DNA of 64,000 nt, from NCBI RefSeq assembly GCF_905475395.1, contig NC_058342.1, positions 6,731,501-6,795,500 on the forward strand. Direction: 5' to 3'. Within the stretch, counting starts at the first letter, position 1, and every line of letters starts with the position of its first letter. The DNA comes from Chrysoperla carnea. Lineage: Eukaryota > Arthropoda > Insecta > Neuroptera > Chrysopidae. Of this stretch, positions 35,239 to 47,228 are shown one piece after another. The notes under the pieces are model-generated. The model searched no databases. It was not told the DNA's origin and worked only from the letters and a program-made list of their open reading frames with translations. A program made the position numbers and the translations under genes.

Positions 35239-35880
35239 TTATAAAGTTATCTGTAAAAAAAATCGCAAATCGAAGTTTCCTACCCTTAAAGATGCTAGTT
35301 ATTGAAAATAAAGTGACAGAGAGTGATTCCGTGATGCTACTAGTTAGACAAGGATGCTAAATACCAGCTGGACGCCATTGCGCATGCCTCAATGAATAGG
35401 GTTCTCAACCAACGCTCTAAGTAGTATAGTAGTAAAAACGATTCTATTTAAATGCTTCAAAAAAATTAAACAGATAAAATATTAATAATATTCGCAAAAG
35501 TAATTAATTTTATAAATATTAAATATTATTTATAAAATAAAAATAATGTTAAATATTAATATTATCATAATAACAATAATAATAATAATAAACTTTTACA
35601 TATTTTGCAAAAAATTGGACTCCATAAAATTTTGAAGAGATGTTTTCTAAACCACATGACATAATTTTTATTTTACAGTGAAAAATCTCATTCATTATAT
35701 AAATTAAATGAAAAGGGCTTGCTTATCAAAAATAAAACCTTAGTTACTTATGTCAAAGAAAATTTTATTATGTAAGTTTTGTTGAGTAAATGTTTCATTT
35801 TAATAATTTTTTCAGTGCAGTTACAAGTGACATAAGAATTACAGTTATTAATAAGTTACCCTTAGTTAATACAAACAATA
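35239..35880. other. Unassigned AT-rich DNA
   Basis: Contains a short AATAAT tract near 35575. No coding sequence is recognised; it may include 5' parts of the decayed LINE that follows. Confidence 0.4.
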
Positions 35881-37345
35881 TAGCAACACAAATTTTTAGG
35901 ACTAATATATGACGAAAAATTAACATGAAAAAATCACGTACAAAACCTAAAAACAGAATTAACTCCTCGAATTATATCCTAAAAATTTTATCAAACAAAA
36001 ATACTGGCTCCGATAGAAAAACTCTTACACAAGTCTACAACGCAATTATCAAGTCAAAAATAGACTACAGCTGTCACATATACGTTTCCGCAAGCACTTC
36101 AACTCTAAAACCGCTCGAAACAATCAAGAACTCAGCACTTCGAATAATAACTGGAGCATTTCGTACATCACCAATAACAAGACTATATTGCGAAGGTGGA
36201 TTCCTTACTCTCACCGAATCCAGACACCAACAGATAATGTAATACTACTTCAACACGCGACTAAATTATATTCTCGATCTAATTAACACTGTCCATTCAG
36301 ATTTGTTTCTCCACAAATACAAAAAAAAAAAAAAAAAATTACTCAAAACATTTCCATATAAATATCCAAAAAATATTACAAACCACACAAACCCACAATC
36401 CCACAATTTCAACCCCTCAAAACTAGAAATCCCACAAAACAAACCACCATGGATGAAATGGCACATAGATACGGATCTGACATTAAGCGAACTTCCAAAA
36501 CTAACAACAAGTTCCCAGAGATATCTCCAAGCATTTCGAGAAAAATTAAATACAGTTTCTAGTGAATACAAATACATATACACTGACGGTTCCAAAAACA
36601 ACACAGCGACAGGAAGTGCTTCCATAGAAAACAAAAACATATACAAATACAAACTACACCAACATACATGAAACTTAACAGCAAGAGCAACAAATACAAG
36701 AAATTCAAAATATATACATGAATCTCAAACAAAAATAATCCTAAAATTCTTCTGGATTCCTGGACACATTGGAATAAGTGGAAACGAAAAGGCTGATAAT
36801 GCTGCAAAACAAGCTCATGACAACGGTACACCAACACATGAATCCACAGCCCAGGACGCAATCATTCAAGGAAAACAAAAAGTCATTCTACTTCGAAACG
36901 AAAACTGGGAAAACAGCCCACTAAGCAAACTGAAACTAATCAAAACCGACATCCAAACCTGGGATACCAGTTATCAACAGCATCGAAAATTTGAGATAGC
37001 CCTTGCTAGATTACGCATCGGACACGCCAAACTCACTCACTCGTATTTACTAACAAAATATCTACAACCACAATGTACAACATGTCATACAACATTAACA
37101 ATAGAACACATACTAATCCACTGCAGAAAATATGAAAATACAAGAAATAAACACAACCGGCCTCCTAATCTAAATCAACTTCTCTCCGACAACAACACAA
37201 TACTGACCAAGCTCAATCATTACCTTACAGATACAAAATTAATTAACAAATTATAACATTAATACACTGTATATTATTGGCTGTACATATGACCTAAGCT
37301 GTTTAACGTACAGGCGTTAAACTACCTTAATAAAAAAAAAAAAAT
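35881..37345 (+). pseudogene. 5'-truncated I-clade LINE with RNase H
   Basis: The piece starts in the reverse-transcriptase thumb (KFLGLIYDEKLT, a stop, then after a shift INSSNYILKILSNKNTGSDR) and has IDYSCHIYVSAS and SALRIITGAFRTSPITRLYC at 35925-36242. A connector follows, then RNase H: YIYTDGSKNNTATGSASI near 36570 and FFWIPGHIGISGNEKADNAA near 36750. The middle of RNase H, which should hold the catalytic glutamate, is shortened and interrupted by a stop. The C-terminus has ALARLRIGHAKLTHSYLL and CTTCHTTLTIEHILIHC, a Cys-His cluster, with a stop near 37255. The tail is TTAATAAAAAAAAAAA. An RNase H domain after the reverse transcriptase marks the I/R1 group. The copy is dead. Confidence 0.85.
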
Positions 37346-37361
37346 TGACTTATGTTGCTCG

Positions 37362-38626
37362 CATAGATAAAATAATAGTAGAGATGGACCATACAGTATT
37401 AAAATGTTAAGAAACCAATGAAGCCGTCTTATGCGGTATGGTGCGGTAGAAAACGAAGTAAGAATGTATGGTAGGGAAAGCATGACGTATTATTTTGTAC
37501 AGCGAAGTACTCAGAGTAATTTTAGATTAAATTATTTAGTTCATTAAAAAATATAAATTTTGTGAGTGAACTGTTAAGGAATAATTGAAGAATTGGAGGG
37601 ATATCTTTTAAAAAATAATAAAATTTATACATTTTTTTTATATATTTTTATTTTTCTTGAAAAATAATGATTTTATTTAATGCATGAGCGTTGAGCAAAC
37701 GGCGACCTTTTTTAGATAAATAAAAATATTTTTCTTCAAAGTGTAGTGAACAAATCACACTACTTTTTGTTGGTATCCAACTATCGGCGTTCATAGTTTT
37801 TGCAACCCACACCCTTTTTTTCCGAAGATCACGTGGAAATCTACAAAAAAAAAAATGTATTTATTAGATACTATCACATTATTTAAATTGTTATGCCCAT
37901 GATAAAATTTACAATTATCATATTACTTATGCTATATGAAAACGATAACGATTAAACTGTCTCTAGTTAACATTTTTTAAATTTATTGTGAATTCGTATT
38001 AATATATTAATAATTTTTTGGAAGGATTTGTGTATTTTATATTTAACATACAAGTTAAACAGATTTTTCATGACATAGTTTCGACAAATATAAATATATT
38101 ATTATGAAATGAAAAACTTTAACATTTTCCAAAACAACCAAAAAGCCAAAAAAATAACTTGATTCTCTATCCCGTAAAATATTCTTTTATTTTCTTATAA
38201 TAAATCTTATATCAAAGTTGTCAGTTATAAAAATTTTAAGAAATAAACATGAAAATAATAAAACAAAATTTTAAAAAAAGTTCGATAATCCGTACCTGGT
38301 AAACTGACAAATAATGACAGTATATTATATATTAACGAATATGGCGGATAAAAAAATGGTAAAAATATTTTTGTACTTACTTTTTGTAAATTACTTATTT
38401 TTCGAGTTTACACCCTAAATATTACAAGATTTCACACTGCACGAAACCATTTTATAACAAAAAATTACAATTTTAAACACGAAATATGTAAATTTACTTG
38501 AGATGTTCACTGGTCAGTGGTCGATTGAATACTAATATTCAGTGACAATATTCATCGTCTTTGGTCGGCTACACGGAAACGTATACCCGTTGATTATGTC
38601 CCATTTATACTATTACAATATCTTTG
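37362..38626 (-). mobile_element. P-like THAP element, single copy C
   Basis: The ends are CATAGATAAAATAATAG and the inverted CAAAGATATTGTAATAG. The flanks GTTGCTCG (37354-37361, 38627-38634) are a perfect 8-bp target duplication. Its 1265 bp are the reference length of the family. On the minus strand the THAP gene has exon 1 from 38450 (MVSCSVKSCN, then a stop as in unit A) and exon 2 from 37840 with CSLHFEEKY. It sits just after the tail of the I-like LINE. No transposase core. Confidence 0.9.
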
Positions 38627-38634
38627 GTTGCTCG

Positions 38635-39331
38635 TTTATGAATTTAAGTTCACTTTTTACGTCCTGAACATACATCGTGATATTATACAGAAAAAATTTG
38701 CTATAACTCGAAAAATATTTTTAACATGTTGAAACTTTTGTTATAAGTTCTTAATAGATAAATGTTCGTGGTTAACAAAATTTTGAGGCAATTCCGTATA
38801 CGAAAACCTCAGTTGGACTCTATAAGGGGGAGGCTCGAAAGTGTTAATTTGTGAAAAACCATGTTAAATTGAACCCGTACGGACATATTCGGATGATTAA
38901 ATTCTAAATAAATTCAAATTCAATTTATTTAAAGATATCAGTCTTTTTTATATAATTATTACAATAGTAAGAGATCTAAATATAAATTTAAGTACCTTGT
39001 CACCTTAATATTACTACAAGTAGTACGAGCACCAAGGCAATTTTAGATTTAGGGTTGAAATTATTTGTACCTTGTTTTCAACTTTCATTATGAATTTCTT
39101 ATAACTTCATGAGTGTAGACGGAAAATTTTTTTAAATCCCACCGACTAGTTTTGGAGAAATCTTTGAAAACATTATCCTTCTAACGTTTTACCATAAAAG
39201 CAATGTTAAATATGCCTACTTTTGAAGTAATTTATTTATTTAAATAATCGGAAACCTGCCCCCTAAAATTTTCAAAATTGCTTTAAACTTAGTTCAACTT
39301 CATACAAAAAACTGAAGAAATTTATTTAAAA
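38635..39331. other. Unassigned AT-rich DNA
   Basis: No coding sequence or terminal repeats recognised. Confidence 0.4.
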
Positions 39332-39400
39332 CTAGAGTGATACCCACCGCTTCGCTGAGTTTAAAAGTAAGCCCTGGTGGAAAAAATATTTGAAAAAAGA
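39332..39400 (-). mobile_element. Probable Helitron 3' terminus
   Basis: On the minus strand the sequence reads CTCAGCGAAGCGGTGGGTAT, then CACTCTAG followed by T. A GC-rich hairpin-like stretch ending in CTAG before a T is the Helitron 3' signature, and it resembles the end at 40860-40891 (GTGAAGCGGGCGGGTATGAA, GCTAG, T). The matching TC-starting 5' end was not located, so only the terminus is called. Confidence 0.5.
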
Positions 39401-39724
39401 ATAAGTCTTAATAAGTCTTAGAAAACTCTCAAAAAATATTAGAAACTTAATGACGAAACGAAATAATGGTAAGGATTGTTTTACACAGGTAAAATAAATG
39501 TATGGTTTTCTATTTTTTTAAATGTAGAATAGTCGTAATTATTCATTGAGTATATCAGAAAAGATGGCCGTGAAATAATTTATATTGACTATTTTTACAG
39601 AAATCTGTAATTTATAGTAATGTCGAATGACTACTTTTGCAGAAATCTGTAATTTATAGTAATGTATGATTAAATTAATTTTTCTTTACAAATTAATCTT
39701 TATAAATTATATCAGAGAATAATA

Positions 39725-40018
39725 ATGGGGGGTTTAACCTCCGTTTTTGCGACGCATGTCTAATCACAGAGGCCACCCACATCATTATTTGTTAAACTTT
39801 ATTTATTAAATTACAAACATATTTACAATTACATTTTCGATGTGGGTGGAGTCGGTTACTTCGTTCTTATCCAAGCGATGACAATGTGATCAATTCTGCA
39901 CTCCCATTAATTATAAATTGTTCACACTGCCGCTGCCTGGATTCGAACCCGCAACCTAAGTCTAAATAGTCAAACGTTCTAAAACTAGCGCCTTAGACCG
40001 CTCGGCCATTTAGGCTGT
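39725..40018 (-). mobile_element. tRNA-derived SINE (leucine tRNA-like head), full-length
   Basis: The minus strand begins CCTAAATGGCCGAGCGGTC, with an A box TGGCCGAGCGG at 40008-39998, and has a B box GGTTCGAATCC at 39949-39939, the two RNA polymerase III promoter parts. The order GGCCGAGCGGTCTAAGGCGC is typical of tRNA-Leu. Downstream comes a tRNA-unrelated body and a 3' part with GATGTGGGTGGCCTCTG, then ACGGAGGTTAAACCCC and an ATT-type tail. The last part recurs in a second insertion at 45337-45452. CAGAGAA at both sides may be the target duplication. Confidence 0.8.
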
Positions 40019-40421
40019 TATAAACAGAGAAGAAAATTTCATATTTGTAAATTTTTAGGTGTTCTTTTTTTCCAGTATACTGTACAAAAGTTGTAAAGCG
40101 TTTTAATAAACCATCTAAAATAATATTAAAATTTTTTCTATATCCCTTAGTCGAAAGTAGGTACTTTCTGATCGCATTTGACTTCAGAAAGAACGAATTT
40201 TGTTATTAATTGTAGAGAGCTTTACTTTGAGGAACTCCAAAATTTAGGATTTGAAGAAATAAAACTTCTAATTTTTCACTTATATACTTTTGTGGCTTGC
40301 TAAAGCTATAAAGTTAAAGCATGCTCTGATTTTTATGAATCGGTAGCATAGTATTACTGGTAGCATCGGTAGCATCACTGTATTGGCATGATCTGTCGAT
40401 ATAAATTTGAATAAATATAAA

Positions 40422-40891
40422 TCTCTATATATTATAAATGTGAAAGTAAGGATGTTTGTTTGTTAGTTTGTTACGTTTTCACGCAAAAAATAATGCATGT
40501 ATTTGAATCAAACTTAACAATAATATAGCTCATACATCAGAATAACACATGAGCTATAATTTATAAAGATATATTTAAAAAAATATAATAAAATTTAAGC
40601 TGACATTTTACTGCCCCATCTATGGACATCATTCTGAATCATAAATTAAAGCTTTGTGTAAAAATTTTAAATAGTTAAAGTCAAACAATTCATATCCAAC
40701 TTTTCTAATATACTCTTTGAATTATGACTATTTTACACTTTAACAAATTGAAAACTTGCATATATTTTAGTTGTGTAAAACAATTCCTGCGAGTGTTATG
40801 GAATGGGGATAAGTGAGATCAAGAGAGATGGAGGCTATAAAGCGGTGGATTTTACTCCTAAGTTCAGTGAAGCGGGCGGGTATGAAGCTAG
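40422..40891 (+). mobile_element. Non-autonomous Helitron
   Basis: Starts TCTCTATATATTATAAATG and continues GTTTGTTTGTTAGTTTGTTA, as many insect Helitrons do. It ends GTGAAGCGGGCGGGTATGAA then GCTAG. It sits between A (40421) and T (40892), the usual insertion site, with no target duplication. At 470 bp and with no Rep/helicase frame it is non-autonomous. Confidence 0.65.
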
Positions 40892-41640
40892 TAATAATAT
40901 AAAGTTAACATAAATAAAATTAATGAAAAATAAATAAAATAAGTAATCAGTCACCTGTATGCAAAAAAGGACAAAGTGATATGCTAGTTGACAATAACAT
41001 AAACTCAACACTGAAGAAACATTATTTAAAACTGGATACTTTCAATAATTGTGTACTGTAATTGAAATAAAGAAAATAAATACTAAAAAGGAAGAAAAAC
41101 GCCAGTATTAACAGATTTTTTTTCAATGTCATTAAAACTTTTAATAAAATACGGGAAACTCGCACAAACTTTCGCAAATGGGGTTAAGAAAATTGTATAT
41201 TTTACTATTTAGTTTCATTTACATTTCACATTTCATACATTTAATCTTATATTTAACCATCCTTGTCTAATATGAGTGACATTTCGTTTATCGGCTAACT
41301 TCATGGTGTTAAAATTTGTAATTAACTTCAATATGTAGTTTTCTCGCATCCTGTGCGCGCGCATCATAAAAATTCATGATTTTTTCATAATATGTCGAGA
41401 AGTAAGTAGACTGAAATTGTGTAATTTACTCGTACGTGCGAAAATCGTATTGTTATCATATAAAAATGAAGGGGTAAAATCGAAGTTTGGAAAATACATT
41501 TTGGTATTGTATTGAAATTGAAATATTTTTTAAAACTCAGGACAAAATGTCACAAGATCTGTTTTAGAATTGAGAAATGTAAAATGAGACCCTTGGGAAA
41601 AGGGAAAGTTCCTTTTTTGTCTTAGGATATTTTTCAATCG
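40892..41640. other. Unassigned AT-rich DNA
   Basis: No coding sequence or terminal repeats recognised. Confidence 0.4.
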
Positions 41641-42360
41641 TTGAAATCCACAGGTAGTATCAGTTTCTTATAATGGTTTGGCGACCATTTTTTTATATCT
41701 AGATAATATTTGCATTTTACACGCGTAGCTTGTATGTTTGTAAATTTCTTTATTATTTTGTATCTTCGAAACGGCTCGGTGGATTTTGACAGCTAAGGTA
41801 TCGTTATATTCGTTTTAAGGTATTTCTAACGACATGCGTCTACTGCACGACCATTGACCATTGACCGTCTCTGTTAGCTGTTATAAATTTTCAAAGTTGT
41901 CGATATTTAACATTTAAAAGATAGGAATTTATACTATTTAGAAGGCATTTTTAAACATTTTCAGCTCGCATTTTTGCTATAGAAAATAACTTTGCGTTCA
42001 AAACTATACATATACAATCTTTCAGAATAATCTCTTTTCTGATGACTACTTTTTTGGGTTTGCGTACCCTTCTACCGTAGGAATCCATAGATAGCAGTTT
42101 CTTTTAATTTTTTTTTATCATTTTTTATTTTAGGGTAATATTTGAAGTTTTGGATCTGTTTATTATTCGACTGTTAAGGAGTTTCATTTCAATGTCTTTA
42201 TTACCTTGTATCTTCCAAACGGCTCGATGAAATACCTTAGCCATCCAGCCGTTTGGTAGGTACAAGGTAATAAAGAAATATACAAATAAAGAAACATACA
42301 AGATATGTACGAAAAATATAATTACTTCTTGACAGTCGGATAATAAAAAGATCCAACAAT
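41641..42360. repeat. Two diverged direct copies of a repeat, the second ending in a hairpin
   Basis: About 41645-41820 and 42085-42240 share GAAATCCACAGGTAGTATCAG / GAATCCATAGATAGCAG, TTTTGTATCTTCGAAACGGC / CTTGTATCTTCCAAACGGC and the CTAAGGTAT / ATACCTTAGC region. In the second copy 42150-42360 folds back on itself: GGATCTGTTTATTATTCGAC against GTCGGATAATAAAAAGATCC, and TTTATTACCTTGTA against TACAAGGTAATAAA. Likely a small MITE family. Confidence 0.6.
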
Positions 42361-42400
42361 GCAAATATTATCTAAACATAAAAAATGGTGGCCAAAACAT

Positions 42401-42401
<1 letters not shown>

Positions 42402-42457
<56 letters not shown>
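42402..42457. repeat. (AAT)n microsatellite, 3' tail of the minus-strand LINE
   Basis: About 18 uninterrupted AAT units lie exactly where the minus-strand LINE ends, as tails of several LINEs here do. Its length suggests secondary expansion. The run of asparagines seen by translating it is not a protein. Confidence 0.85.
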
Positions 42458-42535
42458 TTATTTCCAAAATATATATACAATAATATACAAAACTGTACAT
42501 GGAAAATAGTCATGATCTTTATAATTAGCTTACAT

Positions 42536-45490
42536 AGCGTACAGAAAGTCTTTAACTTTATAATCACACCTCTCAGTCAATAAACTTTTTAGTGCTTTCT
42601 TAAATCTTGAATCACTATGTAGATTACGAATTTCAATTGGTATTTTATTGAAAACTTTAATGAAGTTATTATATGGGCCATCAAGTATTACATTAAGTTT
42701 TGTCTGGTCGATTGTGTATGGAGCATTGGATCTCGTATCATATGTTCGTTCGCGCTGATTTTCGTTAAATAATTGAAAATTATTTCTAACAAACAAGGCG
42801 GACTCCAATATGTAAATGCCATATAGAGAAAGCAACTTGTTTTTCAGAAATACTTCTCTACAAGATTCATATCGCTTTAATTCAAAAATGATACGAATGC
42901 ATCTCTTTTGAGTTTTGAATAATTTTTCAGCATAGCTGCTATTTCCCCAAAAAATTATTCCATATTTCATGCTTGCATATACGTAACTATAATACACATT
43001 AAGTATACCATTGATAGGAATTTGATTTTTGAGTGCTTTAAGTAAATAAATGTATTTATTAATTTTTTTATTTGTCATATCAATGTGCCTTTTCCAATCA
43101 AGGTTTTTATCAATGTGTATTCCTAAGAACTTTATAGTTTCATCGTATTTTATATTTAATTGAGAGTCTATTTTGAGATGGTCGATTTTTTCACCATAAT
43201 TACTAAATTTAACACCTTGCGTTTTTGCTAAGTTTAAGCATAATCGATTTTTTTGGGCCCATGTACATAAATCATTCACGGTATTAGTGACAGAATCTTG
43301 TAGTTCACTGATATTCTCAGCCTCAAACACAATAGAAATATCATCTACAAATATTATTGGCTTTTGATCCAAACAAAGGACTAAATCATTTATGTAAATT
43401 ATAAACGGGTACGGACCCAAAATGCTGCCCTGTGGTACGCTATTTTTGATGATTCAGATTGAACTTTGCTTCTACCAATTTGAATTTGCAAAGCTTGGTA
43501 TCTCCCTGTTAAATAAGATTCTAACAGTTTGTAAGCTTTGTCTCTTATCCCATACTTTTGAAGTTTGTACAATAATAACTTTACGTCAACACAATCAAAA
43601 GCTTTCGAAAGGTCAAAAAATAGCCCTGCAACTGGCCCATTTTTTGTTCCAAGCCTTCGAAATACTGCTAATGGTTTTGAAGACTGCTTTTTCTATAGAC
43701 CCCTTCTTTATAAATCCTTGCTGTACTTCTGAAATAAGGTTATATTTTTCAAAGAATGATTTTAATCGGTTTATGATGACTTTTTCAAATATTTTAGAAA
43801 TATTGGATAAGAGTGAAACGGGTCTATAGTTATCACACATACTTTTATCACCTTTTTTATAGATAGGCTTTATAATCGCTATTTTTAGCTTACTTGGAAA
43901 CTTTCCCTGTTCGAAGAATTTATTAATAATAAGACTGGTTGGTTCGCAGATAATGTGTGCACACTCTTTGATCACTTTCACTGGTATTTCATCCCAAGAA
44001 ACTGAGTTTTTATTTTTTAAGTTTATGCTCGTTTCAGAAATTTCAGGAGGAGAACATGGGTATAGAAACATTGAAGCATTGTTACCATTAATATTACAAT
44101 CATACTCTGGTTTCGGTAGATTTAACTTTGTTGATATCAATAAAATATTTATTCAACTCATTTGCGATTTTGTGTTTATCGTAGATGTATTCCTCATTGC
44201 CCTTAAGTTTGAGTTTCTTGATGGTTTCGATTTTGTGATCGTTATTGGATGCTTCTTTTATTAGTTTCCAAATTGCTTTGTTCCTGTTTTCTAGGAGTTT
44301 CTAATTTTATTTGAATTATATGCTAATTTGTCAGATCTAACCTTTAACCTAGTTAGCTTGCATATTCTTTTGTAATCTTGCCGTCGTTGCCTAAGTTCAT
44401 TGGAATCCTGCATATACTTCATAATATGGAAAAGTATCCTTTTTTTGTTCGTTAAATTTTTAACTTCCTCGGAAATCCATTTATTTTTTGAGTCCTGGAA
44501 GCATACTTTTCTTTTCGGAAAAGAGATTTCAAAAAGATGTAAAAATTCCAAAAAAAAATTTTCATACATGGTATCTGCATCTTTAAGATTTTTTAAAGTT
44601 TTAACCAATTAATTTGGCTTAAATACCAATTAAATTCGTTGATCTGATTGTCACTAAATGATCTCATAAATTTGATAGTATTTTTTCTATTTGGACTGAT
44701 CTCTGTACAAAAATTTATTGTCTGTGAGGTATCATCTGAAAGTAGATTGTTTATTACTTTTGTTTCAAACTTTTTTACATTTGTAAAAATGATATCAATA
44801 CAGGTGGCGGCACTCTGTGTTATTCTTGTTGGGGTGTATATTATTTGCATTTGGTTAAAGGATTCTAAGACCTCAATAAAATTTTGTGAATCTTTATCAT
44901 GTTTTAGTAAATTAATATTAAAGTCTCCGCATATGATAATATTATATTTGATTTTATTCCCTCTTATAACTGTATGGAGTCATTCATGAAGGATATCAAG
45001 AAATTGATTTATATCTCCACTTGGAGACCTATAGATACATAGAATCACTATTCGTATTGAGCTCATAGTAATACCTGCACACTCAAAAACACCATCAATG
45101 TTAAAAGAATTAATACTTTTAATATTTTGAGCTTCAAGATCTTTTTTTATATATATACTAGCACCCCCTCTTATCATATCAGTTCGGCAATGATATGCAA
45201 TAAGATTATATCCTTCTATTTTTTTTACTGTATTTCATCCTCGTTTAGCCAATTTTCTTCGAAGAACAGAATATCACCAACAATATTGTTAATTTGCAAA
45301 AAAATTTCAAATTCATTAATTTTATTGTTTAATCCTATAATTTGTAATTAAATAAAATAAAGATTCACAAATAATGATGTGGGTGGCCTCTGTTATAGGC
45401 GTATATGTCAGAGAAACGGAGGTTAAACCCCATTATTATTATTATTATTATATTATTGTTTAATCCTTGAATGTTTGTATGGATTAATGA
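42536..45490 (-). pseudogene. ORF2 of the outer LINE (AP endonuclease plus reverse transcriptase), broken
   Basis: The endonuclease starts with LIHTNIQG and resumes after the SINE tail with LNNKINEFEIFLQIN, FFEENWLNEDE, RGGASIYIKKDL, CIYRSPSGDINQFLDIL, the downstream ITQSAATCIDIIFTN and LLSDDTSQ, where SDH would be expected. Reverse transcriptase: VSWDEIPVKVIKECA, CDNYRPVSLLSNISKIFEK, VQQGFIKKGSIEKAVF, then after a frameshift near 43615 the KAFD region, and after another near 43430 GPYPFIIYINDL and FVDDISIVF. The usual YADD box reads FVDD. The C-terminal part is 42536-43420. At least four frameshifts or stops make it inactive. Confidence 0.85.
45337..45452 (+). mobile_element. 5'-truncated SINE copy inside the LINE endonuclease
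   Basis: Contains ATGATGTGGGTGGCCTCTG and AACGGAGGTTAAACCCC followed by an ATT tail, matching the 3' part of the SINE at 39725-40018. It is bounded by TTATTGTTTAATCCT at 45322-45336 and 45453-45467, a perfect 15-bp duplication typical of LINE-driven integration. Removing the insert and one copy restores the motif NIQGLNNKINE of the host LINE. Confidence 0.9.
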
Positions 45491-45539
45491 AATGTGGTTT
45501 ATTATGCTATTTGACACTGAACTATTTGGTTTATTAATA

Positions 45540-46140
45540 GTAAAATTACTAATTAAACTTTGCTGATTGTCCTCGAAAAAAAATAACGTTTTACTATTGC
45601 ACCTTTAGGCCATTTATTTTGGCCATATATATCTTTCTGCAATGTAGGATCAGAACCAATACGAAAGCTTTCAAATTGACCTTTGCTTTCCAAACAATCC
45701 ACAAGAAATTCATGACCTGGATATGTTTCATTTAAAAAGTTCTTAACATTTGTCACGCTTGTTTTTTTGGTACAGCGTCCCAAGAAAACCCACACTTTAG
45801 ATTCAGCAAATTGGAGTTCTTGCGATTGTGGTCCATTTCCTCTTACAGGTTGTTGCCGTTTCTTTTTATATCTTACAGTGGTAAATCCATCTTCATCATC
45901 ACCAGATTCAGGTTTGCTCAATTCAGTTAAGTTCTGCTCCGTTTCTGTATCATCTGCATTGTTTATTATTTTCGTACGATTTGACCTTTGTTGTTTGTTT
46001 TTATTTTGTTTATTATTATTTTGTGTTGACAAATTTTGTTTACTTTTAGCCTGAGTATTGCCATCATTAATGTTTATGTTTTTGATGACAGATGAGTTGC
46101 TAGTTGTTGCCACTGGGTGGACTAGCTTCAACAATTGTAG
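45540..46140 (-). pseudogene. ORF1 of the outer LINE, main part
   Basis: The minus strand reads DNLQLLKLVHPVATTSN at the transposon junction, then an asparagine/lysine-rich linker, DGFTTVRYKKKRQQP, KVWVFLGRCTKKTSVTNVK, HEFLVDCLESKGQFESF and WPKGAIVKRYF. The final domain is of the kind found at the end of ORF1 in jockey/CR1-group elements, which coats element RNA. The frame shifts at VKRYFF: the other frame continues FEDNQQSLISNFTINKPN. The N-terminal part lies beyond the P-like insertion, at 55036-55115. Confidence 0.75.
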
Positions 46141-47228
46141 GTTATCAGCATAGATAAAATAATAGTAGAGATGGACCATACAGTATTAAAATGTTAAGAA
46201 ACCAATGAAGCCGTCTTATGCGGTATGGTGCGGTAGAAAACGAAGTAAGAATGTATGGTAGGGAAAGCATGACGTATTATTTTGTACAGCGAAGTACTCA
46301 GAGTAATTTTAGATTAAATTATTTAGTTCAATTAAAAATATAAATTTTGTGAGTGAACTGTTAAGGAATAATTGAAGAATTGGAGGGATATCTTTTAAAA
46401 AATAATAAAATTTATACATTTTTTATATATTTTTATTTTTCTTGAAAAATAATGATTTTATTTAATGCATGAGCGTTGAGCAAACGGCTTTTTTAGATAA
46501 ATAAAAATATTTTTCTTCAAAGTGTAGTGAACAAATCACACTACTTTTTGTTGGTATCCAACTATCGGCGTTCATAGTTTTTGCAACCCACACCCTTTTT
46601 TCCGAAGATCACGTGGAAATCTACAAAAAAATGTATTTATTAGATACTATCACATTATTTAAATTGTTATGCCCATGATAAAATTTACAATTATCATATT
46701 ACTTATGCTATATGAAAACGATAACGATTAAACTGTCTCTAGTTAACTCTAGTTGTCTAAGTTGGTACCCAGTCGTCATTGAGTAAAGACGTGTTTTATA
46801 TGCCCTGATCTTTTAAACAAATTTTAAGTTAGTTTTTATTTTATAATTTTAGTTTAGTGTTTTAAGTGCAAAATATTTTTTAAATATTGTGGTGATAAGT
46901 GTTAAAATCACTTTATTAATGATTAATGATTAAGTGATTTAAAAAAAAAAAAAAAATCTGTGACAGTTAAACCATAGTGTAAAATGGCTTCATTGTGTTA
47001 AATAAATATTTAATTCTGATGTGATTCACGTTTATCGTAAGCAAGGAACTCAAAAAAGGAAACGTAACTTCTTTTTGAATATAGAATATTCTCAGCGAAT
47101 AATTTCGATAGTTTTGAATACGAAAAATCGTAAAACAAATAAGTGGCCAGTTTTAATAATTCTTAAAAAAAAAACGTACTTTCACAAAAGAACTCGGTGG
47201 CGCAGTTAGTAAGGTCGTGAAACCAATT

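Noticed and set aside
36266-36861. Minus-strand hydrophobic frames that look like membrane proteins
   Set aside because: They are reverse-strand readings of the I-like LINE RNase H region.
39931-40010. A leucine tRNA gene
   Set aside because: A and B boxes are good, but the sequence continues into a SINE body and 3' tail that recurs elsewhere, so it is a SINE head.
42359-42583. Open frame with a long asparagine run
   Set aside because: It is the translated (AAT)n tail of the minus-strand LINE.
43422-45351. Plus-strand frames between 43422 and 45351
   Set aside because: They are antisense shadows of the LINE endonuclease and reverse transcriptase on the minus strand.
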